A stretch of 57,191 bases of DNA, from assembly GCA_012520255.1 (NCBI GenBank), contig JAAYOQ010000021.1, positions 1 through 57,191 on the forward strand. Reading direction: 5' to 3'. This stretch comes from Erysipelotrichia bacterium. GTDB lineage: Bacteria; Bacillota_I; Bacilli_A; Erysipelotrichales; Erysipelotrichaceae. Each line of letters begins with the position of its first letter. Positions within the stretch are counted from its first letter, which is position 1. Positions 14,092 to 23,510 of the stretch are shown in pieces. Made by a program: the position numbers and the translations under genes. The notes under the pieces are model-generated. The model saw only the letters and a list, made by a program, of their open reading frames with translations. It ran no database searches and was not told the origin of the DNA.

Positions 14092-15000
14092 ATGATTACC
14101 TTATCAAATCTTATTTATCGACTTCCTGGCGGTGTTGCTCAAGGTTTAATCTGGGGCATTATGGCTTTAGGAATATATATAACTTTCAGAGTATTGAATG
14201 TATCTGACTTAACAGTTGATGGCTCCTTTACAACAGGAGGAGCAGTCACAATAATGTGTATACTGGCCGGTGTCAATCCCATATTAGCTTTAATTATTTC
14301 CTTCATCGTTGGGATTTTAACCGGTGTAGTCACAGGTTTAATTCATACCAAGCTCAAGATACCTGCAATTTTAGCTGGTATCTTGGTGCAGTTTGGTCTT
14401 TACTCAATCAATTTACACATTATGAATATGAGTGCCAATGTCAGCGCCAACCCTGATAGATTTAATTTGCTAATCTCAATGAGAGATGTACCGAACGCTA
14501 TATTAATTGGAATAATAATTTCAATTGTCCATATCGCTGTATTGTACTGGTACTTCGGTACTGAACAGGGTTCAGCAATCAGAGCTACTGGCAACAACAA
14601 TAATATGGCTTTAGCTCAAGGCATTAATATCAATAACATGAAAGTCATTGGTTTTGGAATCGGTAATGGTATTGTCGCTTTAGCTGGTGGTCTGATGGCT
14701 CAATATCAGGGTTTTGCCGATATTAATATGGGAAGAGGAGCAATTGTCATCGGTCTGGCCGCTATTATTATTGGTGAAGTGGTAATTAACTCCATCTTTA
14801 AAAAAGGCTGTTCATTCTATACTCGTCTGACTTCGGTCATTATTGGTGGAATTCTCTACTACATTGCAATGGTAGTTATCTTATGGCTAAGAATTGATTC
14901 CAACGATTTGAAACTATTTACCGCTATTATCGTTACTGTTTTCTTAGCATTACCTAATTTAAATGTTAAGAAAGGGGGAAAACAAAATGTTAAAAATTGA
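14092..15000 (+). CDS. ABC transporter permease, TrpY-like (aromatic amino acid importer)
   Basis: A 302-residue integral membrane permease of the COG4120 family with about eight to nine hydrophobic segments. Typical phrases are LTVDGSFTTGGAVT in the first third and ALAGGLMAQYQGFADINMGRG in the last third. It begins six bases after the lipoprotein stop. Its 3' end overlaps the ATPase start by 14 bases, implying coupled translation. It forms the channel for the two neighbouring lipoproteins. The substrate, Tyr and/or Phe, is predicted from the leaders; in streptococci the family imports tryptophan. Confidence 0.88.
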   Translation: MITLSNLIYRLPGGVAQGLIWGIMALGIYITFRVLNVSDLTVDGSFTTGGAVTIMCILAGVNPILALIISFIVGILTGVVTGLIHTKLKIPAILAGILVQFGLYSINLHIMNMSANVSANPDRFNLLISMRDVPNAILIGIIISIVHIAVLYWYFGTEQGSAIRATGNNNNMALAQGININNMKVIGFGIGNGIVALAGGLMAQYQGFADINMGRGAIVIGLAAIIIGEVVINSIFKKGCSFYTRLTSVIIGGILYYIAMVVILWLRIDSNDLKLFTAIIVTVFLALPNLNVKKGGKQNVKN

Positions 15001-15784
15001 AAACATTTCTAAAACATTTAATCCTGGTACAATTCACCAGAAGGCTGCCCTTTCTAATTTGTCATTACATTTAGAAGAAGGTGACTTTGTAACTGTTATT
15101 GGTTCTAATGGAGCTGGAAAAAGTACTATGCTTAATGCTATCAGCGGTAGCTGGCTTGTTGATGAAGGAAAAATATTTGTTGATGATGTCGATGTAACTT
15201 CAATGAGCGAACATCAAAGAGCCAAATACATTGGAAGAGTCTTTCAAAATCCATTAATGGGAACAGCTGCTGATATGTGGATTGAAGAAAACCTGGCTTT
15301 AGCAAACCGCCGAGGAAAGTTTAGAGGTCTTAGAATCGGTATCACCAGAAAAGAACGTGAATTCTATTATGAAAAACTAAAAGATTTAAACCTGGGTTTA
15401 GAGGAACGTTTAACTACCAAGGTTGGATTATTATCAGGTGGCCAAAGACAAGCTTTAACATTATTGATGGCTACTCTTCAGAAACCCAAATTACTTCTTT
15501 TGGATGAACATACTGCTGCCTTGGATCCTTCAACAGCTAAATTAGTTTTAGATTTAACTGATCAGCTGGTCAGCGAAAACAAGTTGACAACCTTGATGAT
15601 AACTCATAATATGCAGGATGCTATCGATCATGGCAACAGACTGATTATGATGAATGATGGTGAAATTATTCTCGATGTCAGAGGGAAAGAAAAAGCTTCT
15701 TTGACCAAAGAATACTTAATTAAAAAATTCAATGAATTATCAAATGGAGCCTTAGTCAACGATGCTCTGCTGTTATCAAAATAA
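14987..15784 (+). CDS. ABC transporter ATPase, TrpZ-like
   Basis: A 265-residue ATP-binding subunit of the COG1101 family. The Walker A is GSNGAGKST (about 38-46), the signature is LSGGQRQAL, the Walker B is LLLLDEHTAALDP and the switch is ITHNM. The ATG at 14987 is preferred because AAAGGGGG lies just before it; an in-frame start 24 bases upstream would remove that site. It ends the Phe-attenuated operon with a short terminator. It powers the permease at 14092. Confidence 0.9.
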   Translation: MLKIENISKTFNPGTIHQKAALSNLSLHLEEGDFVTVIGSNGAGKSTMLNAISGSWLVDEGKIFVDDVDVTSMSEHQRAKYIGRVFQNPLMGTAADMWIEENLALANRRGKFRGLRIGITRKEREFYYEKLKDLNLGLEERLTTKVGLLSGGQRQALTLLMATLQKPKLLLLDEHTAALDPSTAKLVLDLTDQLVSENKLTTLMITHNMQDAIDHGNRLIMMNDGEIILDVRGKEKASLTKEYLIKKFNELSNGALVNDALLLSK

Positions 15785-15808
15785 AGTGCACTTCATGTGC
15801 CTTTTTTT
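15783..15808 (+). terminator. Terminator of the aromatic amino-acid ABC operon
   Basis: A short GCAC/GTGC stem with loop TTCAT, extended by A-T pairs past a mismatch, and seven T residues. Confidence 0.65.
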
Positions 15809-15836
15809 GTTAAAATAAAAATAAGAGGTGCTGACT

Positions 15837-16778
15837 ATGTATCATATTTCAATTATTGAACCATTAGGTATTGAACACAAAAAATTAGAAAATTTACTTT
15901 CCGACATTTCACAACATCATCACATTACTTATTATCATAATAGAAAAGAAGATGAAGAAACACTTGTTGAAAGGTGTAAAAATGCTGACATTGTTGTTGT
16001 AACAAACATCAGACTAACTAAAAATGTCTTAGAAAAATGTCCTAAACTGAAATACATTTGTGTAGCTTTTACTGGATTTAATCATATCGATATGGATTAT
16101 TGTAATCAAAATAATATTACTGTTTCCAACTGTGCTGGTTATTCTACCAATGCTGTAGCTGAATTGGTCTTTGGTCTTATTATCAATATCTATCGTCACA
16201 TTAACCAACATAATATAGCTATTAGAAATCAGGCAAAAGTATCTTTATCTTCAAATGAATTGGCTGCTAAAAATTTTGGCGTTATTGGTTTGGGAACAAT
16301 AGGAACAAAAGTGGCTGATATTGCCAAAGCCTTTGATTGTGAAGTCTTCTATTACTCTAAAAACAGCAGAAACTACAATTACAGCTATCTACCTTTAGAT
16401 GAACTGCTTAAAACCTGTGATATTATTTCAATTCATCTGGCTTTAAATGAAGATACTGTTAATTTGATTAATAAAGATGAAATTGCATTGATGAAGAAAA
16501 ATGCGATACTTATAAATACCGCCAGAGGACCTATTGTCAACAGTGTAGATTTAGCCCAAGCCTTAAACAATGAAGAAATTAAAGCTGCTGGCATTGACGT
16601 TTATGAAATGGAGCCGCCAATAGATTTAAATCATCCTTTACTCAACTGCAAAAACTGTTTAACGACTCCACATATCGGATTTAACAGTTTAGAAGCTTTA
16701 GAAAAAAGAGCTTTAATCGTTAAAGAAAATCTTCATGCTTATATAAAAGGTAAGCCGATAAATGTAATTAATTCATAA
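15837..16778 (+). CDS. D-2-hydroxyacid dehydrogenase family protein
   Basis: A 313-residue NAD-dependent oxidoreductase interconverting a 2-oxoacid and a D-2-hydroxyacid. The Rossmann motif GVIGLGTIGTKVA starts near residue 148. The catalytic arginine is in NTARGPIV (Arg230), a glutamate in DVYEMEP and the histidine in TTPHIGF (His279). The ATG at 15837 is preferred, with AAGAGGTG upstream. It follows the Tyr/Phe importer directly, so an aromatic 2-oxoacid such as phenylpyruvate is a possible substrate. Lactate, glycerate or hydroxypyruvate dehydrogenases share these motifs and cannot be excluded. Confidence 0.85.
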   Translation: MYHISIIEPLGIEHKKLENLLSDISQHHHITYYHNRKEDEETLVERCKNADIVVVTNIRLTKNVLEKCPKLKYICVAFTGFNHIDMDYCNQNNITVSNCAGYSTNAVAELVFGLIINIYRHINQHNIAIRNQAKVSLSSNELAAKNFGVIGLGTIGTKVADIAKAFDCEVFYYSKNSRNYNYSYLPLDELLKTCDIISIHLALNEDTVNLINKDEIALMKKNAILINTARGPIVNSVDLAQALNNEEIKAAGIDVYEMEPPIDLNHPLLNCKNCLTTPHIGFNSLEALEKRALIVKENLHAYIKGKPINVINS

Positions 16779-16802
16779 AAAAGCTGTCCGTTGACAGCTT
16801 TT
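16779..16802. terminator. Bidirectional terminator between convergent genes
   Basis: Perfect ten-base arms AAAAGCTGTC and GACAGCTTTT with loop CGTT. A and T tracts on both sides let it work for the dehydrogenase (+) and for the CotH operon (-), whose last stop codon is at its edge. Confidence 0.8.
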
Positions 16803-17475
16803 ATAATCCATATTCATTAGTATAAGTTACCAAGTTAACATTTCTAACTCCATCAACCTTTTGGAGTTTTCTCATCATATCATCAATTGAAGAATCATAT
16901 TCAACTTCATAAGTAAGTTCCATTAAACCTTTATCACTTAAAGATTTACTTTTCAGTTTCTTTTTATTGATTGATTTAATAATGTTTTCAACTTCCAAAG
17001 CTGCTGCTTCTCTATAAGCAACAACTAACAGATATTGTGATTTTGCTTTAACATCGACCAAATACAACAGATAATATAGTAAACCTAAAGCAAGTGAACC
17101 TACTATTGAAATGACATATAATCCAGCTCCTGACATAATACCGGCAGTAATTGCCCAGAAAAGGAAGGCGGTGTCAATAGGCTCTTTAATAGCGGTTCTG
17201 AAACGAACAATCGATAATGCACCAACCATACCTAAAGATAGAGATAGATTGGAATTGATTGTTCTGATTACCATCGCTGTAACCATAGCAATAATCACTA
17301 TCGTTAAAACTGTTGACTTATTATAAACAACTCCCGAAAAAGTCTTTTTATAAATAAAAACTATAAACAAAGAAATAACAAAGGCAACTGCCAGAGAAAT
17401 CAAAATCATTTCCACAGTTACACTGCTGTTAAACTGCTCTAATACACCTTTTTTAATTGCATCTAGAATACTCAT
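16801..17475 (-). CDS. DUF4956 membrane protein
   Basis: A 224-residue protein. The N-terminal half has about four transmembrane helices, and the highly conserved DUF4956 core phrase LGMVGALSIVRFRTAIKEP (about 92-110) lies between helices two and three. The C-terminal 80 residues are cytosolic and look like a ferredoxin-like domain (YEVEYDSSIDDMMRKL). It is the third gene of the CotH-VTC-DUF4956 operon, 17 bases after the VTC gene. In other bacteria this family always sits with VTC-type proteins, suggesting a membrane partner for polyphosphate or phosphoryl transfer. The exact function is not known. Confidence 0.85.
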   Translation of the reverse strand: MSILDAIKKGVLEQFNSSVTVEMILISLAVAFVISLFIVFIYKKTFSGVVYNKSTVLTIVIIAMVTAMVIRTINSNLSLSLGMVGALSIVRFRTAIKEPIDTAFLFWAITAGIMSGAGLYVISIVGSLALGLLYYLLYLVDVKAKSQYLLVVAYREAAALEVENIIKSINKKKLKSKSLSDKGLMELTYEVEYDSSIDDMMRKLQKVDGVRNVNLVTYTNEYGL

Positions 17476-17492
17476 AATTTAATAATCTCCTT

Positions 17493-18173
17493 CTACTTTA
17501 CTGATCGACAATAAGCGAATTTGGAAATCGCCTGTCTTAATTTAGGAACTGAATTAAGTATAGCTGTAATATGTGCCGGTATAAAATCGTTGCACTTTAC
17601 TTCTAATACTATTTCGTCAGGTTTTGTGATTGGTACTGTTTCGATATTTTTATCAAACAAATCACAATCATATCTACCACTTCTAATATATTCATCAAAG
17701 GTAATTCTGGTTTTACTTACCGGATGGGCAAAAGCGGTTCTTCGATAATCAACAATCACCGAAGGTCTTAATTGTCTAACTTGAGCATTGGCTAAAAATT
17801 TATTTAAAAAATTATTAGTCGTCCTGATTTGATAATACCTTCCTTCACAAATTGCCTCAGCTGCCTGCAAAGGTAATACGACTTCTTCCTTGTAGGTCAT
17901 ATCAATATCTTTATGCTTACACTCAAGTTTTATATATTCACTTGAAAAATTGTAAATTCTGATCCTGTACTTACCACGAAACTGAACACCATCTCTTTTT
18001 TCATCTAATGATGTTGAATATACATCATCAAAATACAGGGATCTGACATCATAGGAATACTTCTCACTAATCGAATGCTTGTCTAATTCCATAACAGCTG
18101 ATAACTGTTTTTTAAGCATTTCAGCTATCGGTTTAGAAATAACATATTTTAATTCATAACGATATTCTACCAT
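17493..18173 (-). CDS. VTC domain protein, polyphosphate polymerase-like
   Basis: A 226-residue tunnel-type (CYTH/VTC) domain. Basic strands that line the tunnel are visible: YRYELKYVIS at the start, FRGKYRIRIYN, IKLECKHK, and VDYRRTAFAHP. The acidic metal-binding strand is IVLEVKCNDFIP near 195. Eukaryotic VTC4 makes polyphosphate from ATP. In bacteria the same domain lies next to CotH and DUF4956 genes. The start codon overlaps the end of the CotH gene by seven bases, so translation is coupled. Enzymatic activity is inferred from the family. Confidence 0.85.
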   Translation of the reverse strand: MVEYRYELKYVISKPIAEMLKKQLSAVMELDKHSISEKYSYDVRSLYFDDVYSTSLDEKRDGVQFRGKYRIRIYNFSSEYIKLECKHKDIDMTYKEEVVLPLQAAEAICEGRYYQIRTTNNFLNKFLANAQVRQLRPSVIVDYRRTAFAHPVSKTRITFDEYIRSGRYDCDLFDKNIETVPITKPDEIVLEVKCNDFIPAHITAILNSVPKLRQAISKFAYCRSVK

Positions 18174-21097
18174 AAGTCACCAAATAACTCTTTCATTTGT
18201 TGTTCAGTTAATGAGAAGTAATTTTTTGTTTGCTTTAAGACTATTCTTTGCCTGCTAGCGATAAAATTTTCGATGATTTTAAGTTGAGCATTGTATAGAT
18301 TCATGCTGGGATTAGCTCTAGCTAAATGATCATAACTGTTTTTCCATCTTTCTCTATCTCTGGCAATATCATCTTTATAAAGCCCTTTAAGATATTCAAA
18401 CTGGGTGGTCAGGGTTTCTTTACTGAGAGAATTGTTTAAATGATAAGCTAATCTTTCAAACCATAATGCTCTAAATTCACTGTTTTTGAATAACTCTCTT
18501 GGTAAAGCATTATCATATGTGTTATTAATCCATCCTGTCATACCGTAGGGATTACATAAATATTTAGTATAGTAGTTGATATCCGGTAACCTGAAACCGT
18601 GATCCATATCATAATAGATATATTTCCATTTACCATCATCTATATCTGGCGAACAGAAGTAACGAACATTATAAACATCTGGGTTAACACAGTACATCTG
18701 AGCAATCCAAAAATCTGCAAAGTTGACAATATCTATTTTCGAACAGATATAATCATAGTTTTCTTTAATCGCCAGGCTGTTATTTTTAACCCAGTTAAAC
18801 AGATATCTTATGTTTTCTGTTCCGGCCTTTTGAGAAAAATCAACATTGACAATACTCACTGATGCTGGATCAACATTATAATGACCAGCAATAAATTTGG
18901 CATTAATTTTTTCCCTGATATTATAGATGCCCCAATAATTGCCATTGATATATAAGATACAGGGTTTAAAAGCTTGCACATCAAGAAAATCATCCATAAT
19001 ACTTGTTGAAAAAACATCTCTAAATATAGCTCTGGACCAATCGTTAGAACCAGTTCTTAATACTATAGAATCAAAGACCACACTTTCTCTATTTTCAAAT
19101 AAATCATAAACTAATTCTGTTGAGCCAAACTTGCTGTCAAATCTTAATGCATAGCATTTTTTATCATAACCTCTAGCATTCCCGCCAAAACAGGCAATCG
19201 AACAAGGGATTGAGAAACTTGAATCTTGCTCATAAAACTCCACATAACACTGCAACTGTAAATCTCTGACAAAACTGTTGGCATTCAAGTAATTAAAGTC
19301 AGATTTTTCCATCGAGACAATCATTACAGGAAGAGTGTGATTTTCATTAATTACATAACTTGAAGTAACAGTACGAGATGGCATTTGCCCAGTATTAAAT
19401 GATTTAAACTTCAATACTGTCGTTTTATTTAAATTAATCGGTTCTTTATATGCTCTGCTTGAAGTAGTAGGCTCACTACCATCAGTAGTATAATAAACAG
19501 TTCCGTTTCCATTTATAGATACTGCTAATGATGCAATGTCATTGTATACACCCGCCTCTGTCAGGATGATAGGTGAAATACAAATTGATCTGACTCCACT
19601 GCCGTTTTCTTGTCCTGGAGTTGGCTTTTCCAGATAATAATAGCCAACCATTTCACATCGGCCATAACTGTAGCCATAAGGGACATCAGCAATAAACATA
19701 CAATCAATTACCTTATTATCTTTAGATAAGAATATCCCTTCAACATCTGATAATTTAAAATTAGAGTGGTAGTACTTACTGTTAGTTAATGCCGTATCAC
19801 CGCTACACATAATAATATAATATTCATCTGGCTTTAATATTACTTCTGGCAACCTGTAATCTTGTAAAGAATTGCTGTTAGTACTTAAATGGTAATCACT
19901 TAATAAAATATCGCTATCAGAATTGTTGTAAAGTTCAATCCAGTCATAAAACTGATAACCGTTTTGAGCTAGATATTCTTTGTTTTTATTCATCGCCTCA
20001 TTAATAATCAGTCCTTCACTCGCTTTTAAATATTGCTTTTGGAATTTTTCAATTCCCAAAGCATCATTTGGCTGACCCATCGAAACAGTAGGAACATGAA
20101 CATAAAAATCTTCAATTCTGGTTAATGCATAACCATTCGCCAGATTTTCATATTCTATATTTTGAACAATTCTGCCATTTTTACTCAAGACAACATTTCC
20201 GTTTTTATTGTTGAAAGTAAAACCCAGATAATCTTTTCCAATTAAAGTACCATCTCCGGTATAGAAAACATATATTTCATCAGGTTGTAAAATTATATCC
20301 TCAAATTTATATCTGAATGGACTATATTTATCATTACCTAAATTATATTCTTTTAAACTGACTGGATGATCTGATATATTGATTAGCTCAATAAAACCGT
20401 CCATTCTTCCATATTCGTTAATAAAGTTACCATCATTTTTTACCAAAATTTCATTAACTACAATTTCACTTGCTTCATCACTCATTAAAGAAGCTAGATA
20501 GTCATTTAATCCTTGCCATGAATTTTCATGATTTGGAGTTCCATAATTGGCGATAAACCAGCTACCATCCGCTTTTCTGTTCATTGTCTGATTTTTGGCT
20601 AAAGAAACAGTTTCAACAGCATCAATTACTTTGCCTTTTTTATTTACTAAAATGAGTTGTTCTTTTCCGGCTGCTCTTAATCTGAAGTTAGCATTTAAGC
20701 CTTCTTCATCTTTTCCTGTCAAAGCAACAACCAAATAAGAACCCGGTTCAATAATTACCTGATCAAAAACCCATTTAACACGATCATTTCTATCACTCAA
20801 TCCATAACCTGTTAAATCAATGGCTTTATCAGTGCCGTTATATAACTCAATATAATCAGTTACTTCATTATTACTATTAACATAAATGCCACCATTATTT
20901 GACATTACTTCACTAATAACTAATTTGCCGATTACTTCTTCGGCTGTATCCGGCAAATCTGAAATGAAAATATTATCCTTATTTATATCTGATTTTTGAA
21001 AAGTCCAAGACAAAACAGCCACTAATACAATAGCTGTAATTGTTACTGAAATAAATATTAAATCTATCTTTTTCTTTTTTGGCTCAAATCTTTTCAT
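18167..21097 (-). CDS. CotH-family kinase with lamin-tail domains, surface-anchored
   Basis: A 976-residue protein with an N-terminal membrane anchor (about 12-29) and a large extracytoplasmic part. Three lamin-tail-like domains follow, at about 55-170, 210-320 and 355-460, each with a YIELYN/WIELYN-like motif. A chitobiase-C-type module (YYTTDGSEPTTSSRAY, about 540-580) comes next. The last 350 residues are a CotH protein-kinase domain, with GNYWGIYNIREKINAKF and the YYDMDHGFRLP metal-binding loop. CotH kinases phosphorylate spore-coat or surface proteins. Here it leads an operon with VTC and DUF4956 proteins. The substrate is unknown. A -35/-10 pair precedes it. Confidence 0.88.
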   Translation of the reverse strand: MKRFEPKKKKIDLIFISVTITAIVLVAVLSWTFQKSDINKDNIFISDLPDTAEEVIGKLVISEVMSNNGGIYVNSNNEVTDYIELYNGTDKAIDLTGYGLSDRNDRVKWVFDQVIIEPGSYLVVALTGKDEEGLNANFRLRAAGKEQLILVNKKGKVIDAVETVSLAKNQTMNRKADGSWFIANYGTPNHENSWQGLNDYLASLMSDEASEIVVNEILVKNDGNFINEYGRMDGFIELINISDHPVSLKEYNLGNDKYSPFRYKFEDIILQPDEIYVFYTGDGTLIGKDYLGFTFNNKNGNVVLSKNGRIVQNIEYENLANGYALTRIEDFYVHVPTVSMGQPNDALGIEKFQKQYLKASEGLIINEAMNKNKEYLAQNGYQFYDWIELYNNSDSDILLSDYHLSTNSNSLQDYRLPEVILKPDEYYIIMCSGDTALTNSKYYHSNFKLSDVEGIFLSKDNKVIDCMFIADVPYGYSYGRCEMVGYYYLEKPTPGQENGSGVRSICISPIILTEAGVYNDIASLAVSINGNGTVYYTTDGSEPTTSSRAYKEPINLNKTTVLKFKSFNTGQMPSRTVTSSYVINENHTLPVMIVSMEKSDFNYLNANSFVRDLQLQCYVEFYEQDSSFSIPCSIACFGGNARGYDKKCYALRFDSKFGSTELVYDLFENRESVVFDSIVLRTGSNDWSRAIFRDVFSTSIMDDFLDVQAFKPCILYINGNYWGIYNIREKINAKFIAGHYNVDPASVSIVNVDFSQKAGTENIRYLFNWVKNNSLAIKENYDYICSKIDIVNFADFWIAQMYCVNPDVYNVRYFCSPDIDDGKWKYIYYDMDHGFRLPDINYYTKYLCNPYGMTGWINNTYDNALPRELFKNSEFRALWFERLAYHLNNSLSKETLTTQFEYLKGLYKDDIARDRERWKNSYDHLARANPSMNLYNAQLKIIENFIASRQRIVLKQTKNYFSLTEQQMKELFGDLW

Positions 21098-21117
21098 AAA
21101 TTAATCCTACCTTGTTC

Positions 21118-21145
21118 ATTTTACCACATTCAAATCAATATTCAA
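21118..21145 (-). promoter_or_regulatory. Promoter of the CotH operon
   Basis: On the minus strand, TTGAAT (21140-21145), a 16-base spacer and TAAAAT (21118-21123) preceded by TGG make an extended -10 element. The same TGGTAAAAT core occurs before the glycosyltransferase and HAD genes. Confidence 0.65.
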
Positions 21146-21152
21146 ATATAAT

Positions 21153-21172
21153 AAAAAAGTAGCTTTCGCTAC
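21153..21172 (-). terminator. Terminator at the end of coaD
   Basis: Minus-strand stem GTAGC, loop GAAA, GCTAC and then six T residues. The coaD stop codon lies inside the stem. Confidence 0.8.
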
Positions 21173-21642
21173 CTGTACTTTTCATATAATTTCTTCGCTA
21201 CATTATCTGGCACAAAATAAGTTAAATCTCCACCATTTTGAGCAATTGTTTTCGCAGTAGAACTTGATAAAAAAGAATATTCTGGTTTAGCCATCAAAAA
21301 TAGAGTTTCAATATTATCATTTAAAGCCATATTGGTCGTGGCCAACTGCATCTCATATTCATAATCAGTAACAGCCCTTACTCCTCTGATTAAAACATCG
21401 GCATTAACTTTCACAGCATAATCAATTGTCAATCCCGTTCCTATCTGAACTTCTACATTTTCTAAATCAACAATGCACTGCTCAATCATCTTTTTTCTTT
21501 CTTTATATGTGAAAGCTCCCTCTTTTTCATTATTTTCCATAATAACAACTATTACTTTTTCACATAGTTTAGCGGCTCTAAAAATAATATCTAAATGACC
21601 ATAGGTAATCGGGTCAAATGAACCTGGGTATAATGCAATCAT
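21169..21642 (-). CDS. coaD: Phosphopantetheine adenylyltransferase
   Basis: Transfers AMP from ATP to 4'-phosphopantetheine in coenzyme A synthesis, in the cytoplasm. 157 residues, the normal length. The nucleotidyltransferase signature is GSFDPITYGHLDII near the start, and the second site is the SSSTAK loop (about 125-132). It follows rsmD by three bases, the standard rsmD-coaD pairing. A terminator overlaps its end. Confidence 0.97.
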   Translation of the reverse strand: MIALYPGSFDPITYGHLDIIFRAAKLCEKVIVVIMENNEKEGAFTYKERKKMIEQCIVDLENVEVQIGTGLTIDYAVKVNADVLIRGVRAVTDYEYEMQLATTNMALNDNIETLFLMAKPEYSFLSSSTAKTIAQNGGDLTYFVPDNVAKKLYEKYR

Positions 21643-21645
21643 AAG

Positions 21646-22194
21646 TTAATCCTTTCCTATATATGTAACTTTTGTGGTACCGTAATTTAACTGTTTGTCA
21701 ATAAAGAAGGGACTTTGTACTTGGATATCTTCTTTATCTGAACTTTCACTTACGATGATTCCATTTTTCTGTAATAAATCATATTCACTAATTTTAATAA
21801 CCAATTCATTTATCAGTTCTAAATGATACGGAGGATCTAAATAAATCAGATCAAACTTCAATTGTTTCTTTTGACACATACTTAAAGCCTTTTTATAATC
21901 AACTGGCCAAATTTCACAACTATTTTCTTCTTTTAGTAAATTCACATTTGACCTGATTATATTAATGGCTTTTTTAGACCTGTCAACAATTATTGCTTTT
22001 TCAAAACCTCTTGAGATAGCTTCTAACGCAATACTGCCGCTTCCTGAAAAAAGGTCCAAAATAATACCGCCTTCAAAATAAGGACCGATTCTAGAAAAAA
22101 CAGCTTCTTTTACTTTATCCGAAGTAGGTCTGGTATCTAATCCATCTAAAGTCTTTAATACTCTTGAGCGATGTTTTCCAGCTACTATTCTCAC
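21646..22194 (-). CDS. rsmD: 16S rRNA (guanine-N2)-methyltransferase RsmD
   Basis: Methylates G966 (E. coli numbering) of 16S rRNA. The start is taken as the GTG at 22194, giving 182 residues beginning MRIVAGKHRSR, because AGAGGTAATGAA supplies a ribosome site and the ATG further upstream lies inside ftsW. The AdoMet motif DLFSGSGSIALEA and the catalytic DPPY (IYLDPPYHLEL) are present. The GTG comes four bases after the ftsW stop and coaD follows, so the three form one operon. Confidence 0.93.
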   Translation of the reverse strand: MRIVAGKHRSRVLKTLDGLDTRPTSDKVKEAVFSRIGPYFEGGIILDLFSGSGSIALEAISRGFEKAIIVDRSKKAINIIRSNVNLLKEENSCEIWPVDYKKALSMCQKKQLKFDLIYLDPPYHLELINELVIKISEYDLLQKNGIIVSESSDKEDIQVQSPFFIDKQLNYGTTKVTYIGKD

Positions 22195-22198
22195 TTCA

Positions 22199-23404
22199 TT
22201 ACCTCTTTCTTGCCAGTTTTTTATCATTAGCAATAACTCCCTGGCACAAACCTAGTAAAAACAGAATAGAAATTAGAGCTGATCCACCTCTTGATATCAG
22301 CAGTAAAGGTACTCCCGTTAGTGGTATCAATCCACTAACTCCACCAACATTAAACATAAAATGTACAAACAGGTAGAAAACAGTTCCCATCAAAATAACT
22401 CTTCCTGTATCCTTTTCAACTCTTCTGGCTTTTGACAATAAAGTTCCAATTAAAACAATATAAGGGATGAAAACCAACCCAATGCCAAATAATCCAGTTT
22501 CTTCTACAATAACCGCAAAAATATAGTCAGCATCACTACTAACCAAATAGCCAAACTTTTGAACTGAATTACCCAAACCAACTCCGAGAAGTTTTCCTCT
22601 TGAAATACCTAATAATGAATAAAATATTTCTCTGGTAGCATCATTATGATAATCAGGGTTTGTTACAGCTGAAAATCTAGCTGCGAAGGTAGGTGAAATC
22701 TTCATCAATATTTCCTGTCCTTGTGGTTGAGTCAACAAAAACCAGTAAGCAAAGCCGATAAAAATTAAAGTTAATGATGCAATCCACTGAAAGCCTCTGA
22801 TTTTATCACATTTTGGAATCAGTAAAGTCAACAAAGTTATTAATACCAGTATCATCGCTGTTCCTAAATCTTTTTGTAAAAAGGCAATGATGCAGGTATA
22901 CACAATAAAAGTCAGTAGTGGCCATTTAACAACATCAAACCAATGCTGATCTTTGAACCTTTTGTCCGAGAAAAAAGATGCAATTAACAGAATCATTACT
23001 ACCTTGGAAAATTCGGAAGGTTGAACTGAATAAGGAATTCCAATTATTTTTAAATCAATCCATGAATAGTTTCCATTAATTGGACCATTAATATAACAGT
23101 AGACATAAGCTGCCATAAGTAAAATAAATTCAACAACCATCATGATGAATTTTGTTTTTGACAATCGCTCAACAGAATACATATTTGAAGCTAAATGATA
23201 AATCAAAACACCTACAAAAATTACAACAAACTGTTTGCTGAAGTGACTTAATGTGGTGAAGATTGTTGTTTTAGAATTCATCGCAGCACTGGTAGTAAAT
23301 AATATCCCGATGGCCAACAAAAAATAAACGCAAACATTGATAACTTTGCTGGCTTTATCATTAGTGAATATTGAATAATAGGCAATCTTTTTTAATGTCT
23401 TCAT
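22199..23404 (-). CDS. ftsW: FtsW/RodA/SpoVE family peptidoglycan polymerase
   Basis: A SEDS-family glycosyltransferase of 401 residues with about ten transmembrane helices. It polymerises lipid II with a partner transpeptidase at the septum or cell wall. Family regions are visible: YSWIDLKIIGIPYSVQPSEF (about 123-142) and the C-terminal VGGVSGLIPLTGVPLLLISR followed by GGSALI. FtsW is preferred over RodA because of this C-terminal motif, but the paralogs are hard to separate by eye. It starts the ftsW-rsmD-coaD operon. Confidence 0.85.
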   Translation of the reverse strand: MKTLKKIAYYSIFTNDKASKVINVCVYFLLAIGILFTTSAAMNSKTTIFTTLSHFSKQFVVIFVGVLIYHLASNMYSVERLSKTKFIMMVVEFILLMAAYVYCYINGPINGNYSWIDLKIIGIPYSVQPSEFSKVVMILLIASFFSDKRFKDQHWFDVVKWPLLTFIVYTCIIAFLQKDLGTAMILVLITLLTLLIPKCDKIRGFQWIASLTLIFIGFAYWFLLTQPQGQEILMKISPTFAARFSAVTNPDYHNDATREIFYSLLGISRGKLLGVGLGNSVQKFGYLVSSDADYIFAVIVEETGLFGIGLVFIPYIVLIGTLLSKARRVEKDTGRVILMGTVFYLFVHFMFNVGGVSGLIPLTGVPLLLISRGGSALISILFLLGLCQGVIANDKKLARKR

Positions 23405-23510
23405 AATCTTTAAATTTCTTTTATCTTATCTAGCAACTTTTTGGCTAGTTCAATTATATCATCTTTATAACCATTAATCCTGTTTAAATCTTTAAGAATA
23501 ATTAATTTAA

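Noticed and set aside
23405-23510. Short minus-strand frame ending ELAKKLLDKIKEI
   Set aside because: It looks protein-like but has no ATG, GTG or TTG start in frame after the preceding stop.
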